A program made the position numbers and the translations under genes. Positions 6,751-13,595 of a stretch of 24,206 bases of DNA are shown one piece after another. This DNA is from DATKXO01 sp035528995. GTDB lineage: Bacteria > Planctomycetota > Phycisphaerae > UBA1845. Each line of letters opens with the position of its first letter. Position 1 is the stretch's first letter. Under the pieces are notes generated by a model. The model saw nothing but the letters and a program-made list of their open reading frames with translations. It was not told the origin of the DNA and ran no database searches. The stretch lies in NCBI GenBank assembly GCA_035528995.1, contig DATKXO010000038.1, forward strand, positions 1-24,206, in the 5' to 3' direction.

Positions 6751-6867
6751 GGCGATTCCGTAGAGTTGGTCGCCACGGGTGCGGTCAGGGGATAGTGGAA
6801 GTCCCCGGACGGGAGTTGAGAGAGACCGGGTGCCGCTCGTGTAGCGGTGACCGCTGTCTCTCTTTTT
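6751..6867 (+). ncRNA. structured leader RNA or small RNA upstream of the PEP-CTERM genes
   Basis: Several stems can be drawn: GGCGA (6751-6755) with TCGCC (6770-6774); TCCGU (6757-6761) with ACGGG (6775-6779), which would cross the first as an H-type pseudoknot; GGGGA (6788-6792) with TCCCC (6802-6806); then a terminator-like hairpin to 6867. It resembles a cis-acting attenuator/riboswitch or a stand-alone small RNA. I do not recognise a named RNA family. The pairings are seen; the function is inference. Confidence 0.45.
6819..6867 (+). terminator. intrinsic-terminator-like hairpin in the leader of the PEP-CTERM genes
   Basis: AGAGAGAC (6819-6826) pairs perfectly with GTCTCTCT (6856-6863), followed by a T run to 6867. 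The inside holds CCGCT (6833-6837), AGCGG (6843-6847) and CCGCT (6851-6855), so the central AGCGG can pair with either neighbour. The Shine-Dalgarno of the next gene lies only about 26 bases downstream, so it either ends a small RNA or attenuates the operon. Confidence 0.6.
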
Positions 6868-6907
6868 GTTTGCCGGTCCGGGGCGTGGAAACGGGAAGGA
6901 GCGGGGA

Positions 6908-7642
6908 ATGAGCTCCATCATTTCGTCACCGCGGCGTAGCTGGTCTTCGTTGCTCGTTGTCGGGTTGGTTGTTTCGGTTGCCGGTTCCGTTGTAGCGGCG
7001 CCGAGGGCCTGGACCAACGCCACGGGGAGCAATAGCACGTTCGGCTGGTCAGGCGGGCAGAGCGGCGATGGCGACGTGACCAACGTCGGGCTGTGGGGGG
7101 ATCCCATCGTCAATGACGAGGGGTTCTTCTTCCGGGACATGAATCCCCTGTTCAAGGCTGAAGCGGTTTGGCCGGCGTCGAGCAACATGCTCAGCGGTAT
7201 GAGCGTCACGCTGAACACCATGAACGCGGTCCCGCCGAACATGGCCGGGCTGACTGAGTTGCGTGTTCGCGAATGGGGATCGTACACCGGTGACATCGAG
7301 GACGTGGTGGCGACGGGCGGAACGGTTCTGCTCACGCCGATCTCGCCGGGCGGCCCACCGACGAACCTCGGCGAGTTGGCGATGACGTTCGACTCCCAGG
7401 AAGGTACGTGGGAGGCGAGCATGGACGTAGTGTTCTCGGACATCGGCGGCGGCTTTCCGTCGGCGGTTCAGATCATGAGCATGGCCATCACGAATCACCT
7501 CGAGGCCATCCCGATGGACGGCTCAGCCAGTATTCAGAAAGAAGGCGCTAGTGTCGTGTTCCCGGAGCCCGCAACCGGGATGCTGACTTTGTGCGGATTG
7601 ATCGCGGTTGCGCGGCGGCGCGGGCGACACAACAGCCGCTAA
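6908..7642 (+). CDS. PEP-CTERM sorting domain-containing protein
   Basis: This 244-residue secreted protein has a signal peptide: basic residues around 9-10, a hydrophobic core at about 13-29, and a likely cut after VVAA. The body is rich in Gly, Ser, Thr, Asn and Asp and probably all-beta. The C-terminus is a PEP-CTERM sorting signal: VFPEPATG, a hydrophobic stretch (MLTLCGLIAVA), then RRRGRH. PEP-CTERM proteins are cut and anchored or released by exosortase; none is encoded in the window. The ATG at 6908 has GGAAGGAG (6893-6900) upstream. It is a tandem paralogue of the next gene, sharing a WxNxxG...F(G/D)W(S/A)GG start after the signal peptide. Specific function unknown. Confidence 0.85.
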   Translation: MSSIISSPRRSWSSLLVVGLVVSVAGSVVAAPRAWTNATGSNSTFGWSGGQSGDGDVTNVGLWGDPIVNDEGFFFRDMNPLFKAEAVWPASSNMLSGMSVTLNTMNAVPPNMAGLTELRVREWGSYTGDIEDVVATGGTVLLTPISPGGPPTNLGELAMTFDSQEGTWEASMDVVFSDIGGGFPSAVQIMSMAITNHLEAIPMDGSASIQKEGASVVFPEPATGMLTLCGLIAVARRRGRHNSR

Positions 7643-7676
7643 TTGGGACATACAACATGAGGGGAGGACGGAGGAG

Positions 7677-8360
7677 ATGAAGGTGAGACTTCTGGTAGCG
7701 GTATTGGCGGCGCTGTGCGTGCCGGTTGCTGCATCGGCGGATGTTGCCTGGGACAACCCCGGCGGCAATGCCGAGAACTTCGACTGGGCGGGCGGACACA
7801 ACAGCGATACCAACCTGTTCGGCAGCCCGAGTTGGTACGGGGGTGACAACCTGTACTTCTTGAGCAGCGATTTCGCGCCCTACGCCAACGGGACCCCGGT
7901 GACGGACTCGGCGACGGACACCATGGACGTGGACCTGACGGCCGTTGGCGGGAAGAAATTCGCCAGCATCGCGGTGTTCGAGTACGGTGACTACAACATC
8001 GTCGGCGGGGCCGGGAACACGGTCAGCGCCGACCTGGGGATGACCGGCACAGCAGCGGGGCACCCCATGTCCCCGTTCCTGGGCAGCTTCAGCTTCGGAG
8101 CGGCGGGTGATAGCGCCGGGACCGTGCCCTGGAATGATGACGCGGCGCTGTCCATGGAGTTCGCCGTGCCGGACGTGACGACGCTGCACCTGTCGGTGAC
8201 GAACACGCTGGTGGCCATCAGCGACGGGGCTGGCGGCACCGCGTCGATCCAGGGCAACTTCGTGTTGCTGGGGATCGCGGTGACGGTCATTCCGGAGCCG
8301 GCTTCGATGTCGCTGCTGGCGTTGGGCGGTCTGGCCGTCCTGCGCCGTCGACGCCGGTAG
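7677..8360 (+). CDS. PEP-CTERM sorting domain-containing protein, paralogue of the preceding gene
   Basis: The protein has 227 residues. The signal peptide is about 21 residues (ends VAASA). The mature start, WDNPGGNAENFDWAGG, resembles the neighbour's WTNATGSNSTFGWSGG. The body is acidic and Gly/Thr-rich, probably beta-sandwich. It ends in the textbook PEP-CTERM tripartite signal: VIPEPASM, the hydrophobic SLLALGGLAVL, and five arginines. The ATG at 7677 is placed by GGAGGAG (7670-7676). It lies 34 bases after the previous stop and before a strong terminator, so the two genes form a bicistron. It should be exported and processed by an exosortase. Function unknown; probably an extracellular matrix or surface protein. 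Confidence 0.88.
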   Translation: MKVRLLVAVLAALCVPVAASADVAWDNPGGNAENFDWAGGHNSDTNLFGSPSWYGGDNLYFLSSDFAPYANGTPVTDSATDTMDVDLTAVGGKKFASIAVFEYGDYNIVGGAGNTVSADLGMTGTAAGHPMSPFLGSFSFGAAGDSAGTVPWNDDAALSMEFAVPDVTTLHLSVTNTLVAISDGAGGTASIQGNFVLLGIAVTVIPEPASMSLLALGGLAVLRRRRR

Positions 8361-8424
8361 GGAGCCAGTATGTTGCACAGGCAGCGATGTTGTCTGCCAT
8401 CCTCTCCGAATTCGTAGTAACCGA

Positions 8425-8456
8425 GGGCCGCCGTCGCGTACGGCGGCCCTTTTCTT
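8425..8456 (+). terminator. intrinsic terminator after the PEP-CTERM pair
   Basis: GGGCCGCCGT (8425-8434) and ACGGCGGCCC (8440-8449) form a perfect 10-base-pair stem with a five-base loop, followed directly by TTTTCTT. This is a canonical Rho-independent terminator ending the bicistron. Confidence 0.92.
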
Positions 8457-8470
8457 AATGTGCCCGATAA

Positions 8471-8489
8471 TGTCGCGTTTTGGGCGACA
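8471..8489. promoter_or_regulatory. inverted repeat before the large TIGR03790-like gene
   Basis: TGTCGC (8471-8476) and GCGACA (8484-8489) form a perfect six-base inverted repeat. It directly follows a GATAAT hexamer (8466-8471) that could be a -10 box, but no -35 partner is visible because that position lies inside the terminator. It may be an operator or leader hairpin in the 62-base gap. Confidence 0.3.
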
Positions 8490-8518
8490 CCGGACACGGC
8501 TGAGGTCGGGGGCCGAGG

Positions 8519-11500
8519 ATGCGGGCGGGCAGAGATGGGGCCTTGAGGAGGTTGGCCAGGGTGGGCCTCAGCGCCGTTGCGGGCGTCGGGCTCTGGGTGC
8601 AGTCGGCAGCGGCTGGCGGCGGTGCTCACAACGTCGTGGTCCTCATCGACCCGACCGACGCCGACTCGCTGTATCTGGGCAACTACTACGTGGCCGCACG
8701 GCGGATCCCCTCGCGCAACGTCGTCTACCTGAGCCAGGACGCTTGGGATTATGCGGCCCTGGTCAACGATCCGGTCGAGGCCATGCTCGGAGAGCTGTCG
8801 AACCGCGGCCTGGAGGATCACATCGACTACGCGGTTCTGGCCAGCGGTCGGGTCTACCGGGTGCCGGCGTCGGGGTACGTAACCGAAGTGGACTGCAGCG
8901 TGGTGGATCACTTCTCGGTATCCGCTGCCTACACACTTGCTCATCTGTCCAACGCGGTCCTGGCAGGTGACTCGACCGACGCCTTCGGACTGACCTCGAC
9001 GGAACCGAACCAGTATTTCTCGACGACGGACGCAGCGGTGGCGTTCTCCGGCGGCGCGGGCTGGCAGGGGGGCAGTCCCAGTTCCGCCGCCGGCGCACCG
9101 CGATACCTAGTCGGGGCGTTGCTGGGTTACACCGGACTACGAGGCAATACGCCGGCCGAGGTGGTGGCTCAGATCGATCGCAGCGTCGCCGCGGACGGCA
9201 CGCGCCCGGCCGGGACTTTCTACTACATGAAGACGACGGACGAGGCCCGGAGCAGCCCCCGGGACCCGTTCTTCCCCGACGCGATCAGTTCGATCAGCAC
9301 GCTGGGAGGGCAGGCCGTGCAGATCGACGATGTCCTGCCCAATGGCCACCACGACTGTCTGGGTATCATGACCGGCTGGCCCAACCCGCGGGTGGGCTCA
9401 GCCGATGTGACGCTGTTGCCGGGTTCCTACGGCGATCATCTGACCAGTTGGGCGGCGACTTTCGACAAGTCGCCGCAGACGAAGGTCTCGATGTGGATCG
9501 CCGAAGGGGCCAGCGGATCGCACGGGACGGTCGAGGAGCCGTGCGCCGTGCCGGGCAAATTCCCGCACCCGCGCGTGTACGTGTACTACTTCCAGGGCCT
9601 GTCTCTGGGTGAGTCCTTGTTCCGCAGCCTGGAATACCTGCCGTATCAAGGTTTGATCTACGGCGACCCTCTGACGCAGCCGTTTGCTTACATTCCGACG
9701 GTGGAGGTGCCTGACGCGCCGAGTTCACCGGTGTCAGGGGTCGTGCCGCTGACTCCTCAGGCTACGACCGCCAAGCCGGGTGCCGGGATCGCCCGTCTCG
9801 ACCTCGTTGTGGACGGCGTCGTGGAGGAATCGATCAACCTCGGTGAGAGCTTCCTTCTGGACACTGCCTCGCTTGGCGACGGCCCTCACGACGTTCGGGT
9901 CGTGGCGTTCGACGATTCGCCGGTTGCCACCCAGGGGCGATGGATGAGGTGGATCGAGACGGACAACGCCGGTCGGTCCGTCAGTCTGGACGTTCAGCCG
10001 GCCGTGGGCGGCCTCTCCACGCCCTTCACGCTGCAGGTGGCCTCGACGAGCGGGGTCGTGTCGGAGATTCGCGTGCTGCAGAACCATCGCGTTGTGGCGG
10101 CCACCGGGAATGCTCGAGACACGCTGCTGGTGAACGGCAGCGTGCTGGGGGCGGGTCCCGTGCGTCTGGTGGCCGAGGCGGAATTCAGTGATGGGCGCGT
10201 GGCCTATAGCGAGGCGAGCACGCTGGGTATCGCGTTCGGCGGGGCCTGCTGCCTGCCGGACGGAGCCTGCCGGCAGCTTACGTTGGACGCGTGTGCCGAG
10301 TCGTGCGGCGGGGCCTACGCGGGGGACGGGACGAGCTGCAACGCCGGCCTGTGTTCGCGCTGCCAGACGGGCGACTTCGACACGAACGGCTCGGTGGACC
10401 TGGCGGATTTCGCGGGGTTCCAGACCTGCCTTGCGGGGCCGGGTGCGCCGCCGCCCGACGATCCGCCCGGACTTCAGGCGGCCTGCGTGTGCGCGTTCGA
10501 CTTCGATGACGACCTGGACGTGGACCTGGAGGATTACGGGGCGCTGTTCGAGCTGCTGACCGGCCCCTGCCCGGTGGCGGTCAACGTGCCCCCGGTGGCC
10601 TATGGATACACCAAGGACATCAGGGGCTATGAGCCCAGCGTGGTGGAGCTGCCGGCCGCCGACGTGAACGGCGATGCACTGACCTACACGATCTTGACGC
10701 CGCCGGCCCAGGCTTCACTGACGGGAAGCGGTCCGACCCGCGTGCTGCGCCCCAACGGCCTGGCCGCCGGGACCGACAGTCTGGAATTCATCGTGGAGGA
10801 CTCGCAGGGAGCGTCGGACGTGGCCACCGTGACGCTGGCTTACCCGATTGCGCCGCCGTCGCATTTTACGATCCACGTCGGGGTTCTGGGAGAAGCGAAG
10901 GCTCGCATCAGCAGTTGGCCGCCGAGTCACGCGGGCTTGACGTCGCAGACGGCTCCTTTCACGGCGTGGTATGACAACGATGGCGGCACCGTGACCCTGA
11001 CCGCGCCCGACTCGCAAGGGGTAAGTCCGTTCATCCACTGGGTGGTTGACGGCGAGGTGGGAGCGTTCGGCGATCCTGAAGCGGTGGTTTCGCTGGACCA
11101 CCACGTGAAGGCGGTGGCCACGTACCTGTCGTGCCGGAAGCTGTCGATCCGGGCCAACCGGCCTGGTGCCTTTATCTCGGTCTTCCCGAACGACAAGGAC
11201 GGGCAGGGCGGAGGGACCGCGCCGATCGACCGGATCTACCTGACCGGGACGGAGACCGTGGTGTCCATCGCTCCGCCTGCGGCGGGCGGGCACGCATTCA
11301 GATACTGGAAGCTGGACGGAGTGAACCAGGATCCCGGCGACCTTGCGCTGGTGACGCCCAACATGGACACCCAGCATCTGGCCGTCGCCATCTACCAGCA
11401 GATTCCCGGCGACGCGGATGACGACGGCGACGTGGACGCCGAAGACGTTGCCGGATTTCAGCAATGTTTCAGCGGCGACTTCACTGAGCCTGGCTTCGAT

Positions 11501-11614
11501 CCGCCGTCGTCGGAGTGCTCAGACTCGTTCGATAAGGAGCCGCCGGGCGGAGACGGAGACGTTGACCTGTTGGATTACGCGGGACTGTTTCAGGATTTTA
11601 CCGGTCCTTTCTGA
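8519..11614 (+). CDS. TIGR03790-like multidomain secreted protein with dockerin-type repeats
   Basis: The protein has 1031 residues. The signal peptide spans about 1-32. Residues 36-400 resemble the TIGR03790 family: NVVVLIDPTDADSLYLGNYY, RRIPSRNVVYL, SGSHGTVEEP (332-341), GLSLGES and YGDPLTQPF (381-389). Then come beta/Ig-like regions (about 404-570), a Cys-rich segment from 574 (GGACCLPDG), a first dockerin-like calcium-binding pair (618-675), a cadherin/Ig-like domain (about 691-785), two InlB-B-like repeats (ending FIHWVVDGE and FRYWKLDGV, about 790-955), and a second dockerin-like pair (964-1031). There is no PEP-CTERM signal. TIGR03790 is an uncharacterised family reported from genomes that carry exosortase. 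The ATG at 8519 gives a complete signal peptide. The next gene is a shorter relative. Confidence 0.82.
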   Translation: MRAGRDGALRRLARVGLSAVAGVGLWVQSAAAGGGAHNVVVLIDPTDADSLYLGNYYVAARRIPSRNVVYLSQDAWDYAALVNDPVEAMLGELSNRGLEDHIDYAVLASGRVYRVPASGYVTEVDCSVVDHFSVSAAYTLAHLSNAVLAGDSTDAFGLTSTEPNQYFSTTDAAVAFSGGAGWQGGSPSSAAGAPRYLVGALLGYTGLRGNTPAEVVAQIDRSVAADGTRPAGTFYYMKTTDEARSSPRDPFFPDAISSISTLGGQAVQIDDVLPNGHHDCLGIMTGWPNPRVGSADVTLLPGSYGDHLTSWAATFDKSPQTKVSMWIAEGASGSHGTVEEPCAVPGKFPHPRVYVYYFQGLSLGESLFRSLEYLPYQGLIYGDPLTQPFAYIPTVEVPDAPSSPVSGVVPLTPQATTAKPGAGIARLDLVVDGVVEESINLGESFLLDTASLGDGPHDVRVVAFDDSPVATQGRWMRWIETDNAGRSVSLDVQPAVGGLSTPFTLQVASTSGVVSEIRVLQNHRVVAATGNARDTLLVNGSVLGAGPVRLVAEAEFSDGRVAYSEASTLGIAFGGACCLPDGACRQLTLDACAESCGGAYAGDGTSCNAGLCSRCQTGDFDTNGSVDLADFAGFQTCLAGPGAPPPDDPPGLQAACVCAFDFDDDLDVDLEDYGALFELLTGPCPVAVNVPPVAYGYTKDIRGYEPSVVELPAADVNGDALTYTILTPPAQASLTGSGPTRVLRPNGLAAGTDSLEFIVEDSQGASDVATVTLAYPIAPPSHFTIHVGVLGEAKARISSWPPSHAGLTSQTAPFTAWYDNDGGTVTLTAPDSQGVSPFIHWVVDGEVGAFGDPEAVVSLDHHVKAVATYLSCRKLSIRANRPGAFISVFPNDKDGQGGGTAPIDRIYLTGTETVVSIAPPAAGGHAFRYWKLDGVNQDPGDLALVTPNMDTQHLAVAIYQQIPGDADDDGDVDAEDVAGFQQCFSGDFTEPGFDPPSSECSDSFDKEPPGGDGDVDLLDYAGLFQDFTGPF

Positions 11615-11868
11615 TCTCCAGTCAGGAATGACCGTCTGAGCCAGGAAAACGGCATCGAAACGAATAGAGACTGTATGTTGTTCGTTGTGGCATTAATCGC
11701 AACGGCCGGCGAGTCGAGGTGCTGACCGCGGCACGGGGCGCGGTGGTCAGGATAGGTGAGTCTCGATTTTGAGACACACAATCGCTTGCGTTTCGAGCCG
11801 AGATGTCTCATAATGCTAGTAATCACATTTCGACGCGGACGGCACACGCATCGACGGAGGGGACGGAC
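11615..11868. other. intergenic region between the two TIGR03790-like genes
   Basis: The region holds an imperfect hairpin (11722-11750: ACCGCG with CGCGGT, then CTG with CAG across a three-base bulge), which may help end the upstream transcript although no U tract follows. It also has a small GTCTC-gatttt-GAGAC repeat (11760-11775) and a good promoter with flanking inverted repeat. No gene is visible. Confidence 0.5.
11767..11814 (+). promoter_or_regulatory. promoter with flanking inverted repeat, second TIGR03790-like gene
   Basis: TTGCGT (11786-11791) and CATAAT (11809-11814) are spaced by 17 bases, a good sigma-70-type promoter starting near 11821. TTTTGAGACA (11767-11776) and TGTCTCATAA (11804-11813) form a 9/10 inverted repeat; one arm lies upstream of the -35 and the other covers the -10, an arrangement suiting a repressor. 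Confidence 0.5.
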
Positions 11869-13515
11869 ATGCGCATCCTTCCTTTTCTAACGGCTGCATT
11901 GTTTGGGGTCGTCGGGTTGTCGGTAGCTGTCGCCGATGTAGGCCCGGCTGACCGAACGGCGGACATGCCGGACAGTTGGCTGGTGCTCTACAACGTCAAC
12001 GACAGCGAGAGCGTCCTCTGGGCCAATTGGTACCGGCAGGTGCGTTCGATCCCCCAGGAGAACATGCTCGGCCTGGACGCTTCCACGGAGGAGCACCTGC
12101 CGGATCTGGCGACGGCCCAGGCCCAGATCCTGGACCCGGTTCAGGGTTACCTGGATGCGAACCCGGACATCGAGCAGCGCATCATGGGGATCCTGGTGGG
12201 GTATCGGGTGCCGGGCAATTTCGGTCAACCTCCTCTGGTGCCCAACGTAGGGGGCTTCTCGGTCTGCAACGCCCTTCAGGACATGACCAACACGACACAG
12301 TGGGAGCAGAACCTGGACTGTCCGCACATGCTGTGGCCGTTCGGGGCGTTGCCTGTGGGGGGTCGGCTCACCAAGGCAACGATGATCCCGGGTCATTACA
12401 TGACCGCGCGGATCGACGCCCCGACGGTGAGCAAGGCGCTGAACCTGACCTTGCGAGCGATGGACATCGAGAGCGCCGACGGGTTGTTCGTCGGCGAGAT
12501 CGAGACCTGGTACGACTACCTCGATCCGGTCATGCCCGGCGGGGAATGGTATTGGCTCAAACGGGCTGTCCAGGATCAGAATCTCGCGGAGATCCCCTGG
12601 GGCGCGTTCGACGCGGACACGGATCAGACGCCCAACGACGCGTTCCGGTTTGGCACGCACGACATCAACAACTGGGACGATCCGCGGCTGTTCGGCTCGC
12701 CGAACGGCCCCCGGATTTTGGCCTTCAATCTCAACAGTTTCGGGGCGACGACGGTACGTTCGTGCCAGGCCGAGAATGGGCGGTACGTTCCCAACGCCCT
12801 GGAGGCCGGGTATGCCGCCGCAATCGGAGCCACCGGCGAACCGCAGTGTTGCGTCTGCCCGTTCCCGGACACGCTGCTGGCGGCCATGCGCGAGGGTTGG
12901 ACGCTCGGAGAGGCCTTCTACCTGGCCAATCCCTACGACGACTGGATGTGGATCGTGGTGGGGGACCCGTTCCTGAGGCTCCCCGAGTGGTTCGTCGCCG
13001 AACCCACCACGATCGAGAGCGCCGCATCCTGCGCTGACCAGGGTGGAGTGGAGCACTGCCTGGATCTGGCGCTTGCCGGTCCGGTGACGGTCGAGCCGCG
13101 CATGGGCGGTGTCACCCGTCTGGTGCTGCACACCACCGACGCGGTCGCGGCGGATACGACCACGGCAACGGCCACCTGCACAGACAACGTGTACCCGGCC
13201 AGCACCATAACCGTCACCTCCGACGGGACGACGACGGTGACGGTTGACCTGGACGCCCTGCCGGACGCGGACTGCTGCACGATCGACTTCGAGGGTGGGG
13301 TGGCGGGCAGCGTGCGCGTCAGGACGTTGCTGGGCGACGTGGACGGCGACGGCTTCATCTCGACGGCCGACGTTTCATCGGCCAAACAGCGGCTTGGGGT
13401 CGTGGTGGACGGCTCGAACTTCCGCTTCGACGTCAATATAGACGGGAACGTCTCCACGGCGGACAACTCGGTCATCAAGCAGCGCCTGGGCCACGTCGCT
13501 CCTGCATGCCCCTAG
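11869..13515 (+). CDS. TIGR03790-like secreted protein with C-terminal dockerin domain
   Basis: The protein has 548 residues. The signal peptide is about 22 residues (ends SVAVA). The N-terminal motif LYNVNDSESVLWANWYRQ...IPQENMLGL aligns with the LIDPTDADSLYLGNYY...IPSRNVVYL motif of the preceding protein. The catalytic-like core ends in GWTLGEAFYLANPY and WIVVGDPFLRLPEW (about 345-373), the same GE...GDP pattern. Residues 400-485 are a Thr-rich beta region. Residues 489-545 are a classical type I dockerin with two calcium loops (GDVDGDGFISTADV and FDVNIDGNVSTADN) and two KQRLG helices. The ATG at 11869 has GGAGGGGA (11856-11863) upstream. The conserved SGSHGTVEEP segment of the first copy is not seen here, so this is a divergent member. 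Function unknown; probably cell-surface or extracellular. Confidence 0.8.
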   Translation: MRILPFLTAALFGVVGLSVAVADVGPADRTADMPDSWLVLYNVNDSESVLWANWYRQVRSIPQENMLGLDASTEEHLPDLATAQAQILDPVQGYLDANPDIEQRIMGILVGYRVPGNFGQPPLVPNVGGFSVCNALQDMTNTTQWEQNLDCPHMLWPFGALPVGGRLTKATMIPGHYMTARIDAPTVSKALNLTLRAMDIESADGLFVGEIETWYDYLDPVMPGGEWYWLKRAVQDQNLAEIPWGAFDADTDQTPNDAFRFGTHDINNWDDPRLFGSPNGPRILAFNLNSFGATTVRSCQAENGRYVPNALEAGYAAAIGATGEPQCCVCPFPDTLLAAMREGWTLGEAFYLANPYDDWMWIVVGDPFLRLPEWFVAEPTTIESAASCADQGGVEHCLDLALAGPVTVEPRMGGVTRLVLHTTDAVAADTTTATATCTDNVYPASTITVTSDGTTTVTVDLDALPDADCCTIDFEGGVAGSVRVRTLLGDVDGDGFISTADVSSAKQRLGVVVDGSNFRFDVNIDGNVSTADNSVIKQRLGHVAPACP

Positions 13516-13595
13516 TGCCGAGCGCGGCTATGGTTGTCCAGCCCGGGCGGATCACCCAGGCATGTGGTAATGCGCTTCAAGACGGGGAGGCCCAG

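Noticed and set aside
8466..8471. GATAAT as the -10 box of the large TIGR03790-like gene
   Set aside because: No -35 partner is possible at normal spacing because that position lies in the terminator stem; kept only as a note.
13516..13595. Bidirectional terminator between convergent genes
   Set aside because: Only a weak interrupted stem (GCC-x-GGG with CCC-x-GGC) without a T run on either strand.
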